DNA of 41,037 nucleotides from Bacteroidota bacterium. GTDB taxonomy: Bacteria > Bacteroidota > Bacteroidia > Chitinophagales > Chitinophagaceae. The notes below the pieces were generated by a model, which was not told the DNA's origin, searched no databases, and saw only the letters and a list, made by a program, of their open reading frames with translations. This document shows positions 40,988 through 41,037 of this stretch, one piece after another. Position 1 is the stretch's first letter. Each line of letters starts with the position of its first letter. The position numbers were made by a program, and so were the translations under genes. The DNA lies in assembly GCA_030706685.1 (NCBI GenBank), contig JAUZOA010000044.1, positions 1-41,037 of the forward strand. Reading direction: 5' to 3'.

Positions 40988-41037
40988 TTATTTAAAAGTT
41001 GATACCACTCAAGTTCATAAAGTAAGCTATTCTTTTA

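Overview
The window looks like a chromosomal stretch from a member of the Bacteroidota, most likely near the Chitinophagaceae. The signs are three secreted proteins built for type IX secretion (two with C-terminal sorting domains), many signal peptides ending in A-Q, several lipoproteins, FtsX/MacB-type 800-residue permeases, intergenic -7 elements of the TAnnTTTG type, and almost no Shine-Dalgarno sequences. No rRNA, tRNA, transposase, phage gene or CRISPR array was seen. Family calls come from reading motifs by eye, not from searches.

Layout. 1-1.3 kb: tail of a CysK-type PLP enzyme, a retropepsin-like protease and a GNAT acetyltransferase. 1.5-7.2 kb: cell-envelope genes, including a beta-barrel protein overlapping a small lipoprotein cytochrome c, two further lipoproteins and a cytochrome b. 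7.3-9.7 kb: a gene remnant, a six-repeat NHL protein with a T9SS sorting domain, and a zinc-motif DUF5655 protein. 10-16.4 kb: an ABC permease, a TPR protein, a small membrane protein and a CocE-type hydrolase. 16.4-17.1 kb is non-coding and holds two adjoining arrays phased at exactly 11 bp. 17-22.7 kb: GNAT, Gfo/Idh/MocA oxidoreductase, DinB-like protein, M13 peptidase and RpiA. 22.7-26.1 kb: an AT-rich gap, two secreted T9SS-type proteins, and the 3' remnant of a DUF4382 gene with its terminator still in place. 26.2-32.1 kb: prolyl oligopeptidase, a secreted protein with a broken signal-peptide frame, a protein with a Coq4-like motif, glycerate kinase and a MOSC protein. 32.3-36.5 kb: orphan histidine kinase, alpha/beta hydrolase with a TMEM175-type channel, a DUF3830 protein and a tandem Usp. 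36.9-40.9 kb: an arginine deiminase and a CtlX-type hydrolase separated by a long hairpin, then a DUF1684 lipoprotein-like protein and an RmlD-type reductase.

How genes may work together. The deiminase and CtlX could convert arginine to citrulline and then ornithine without carbamoyl phosphate. The barrel and cytochrome lipoprotein may form an outer-membrane redox module. Peptidases (M13, S9, CocE-like) and T9SS proteins suggest a life degrading external polymers and peptides. The best candidates for something undescribed are the 11-bp phased double array, the barrel-cytochrome pair, the hairpin inside the deiminase-CtlX pair, and the Coq4-motif membrane protein.
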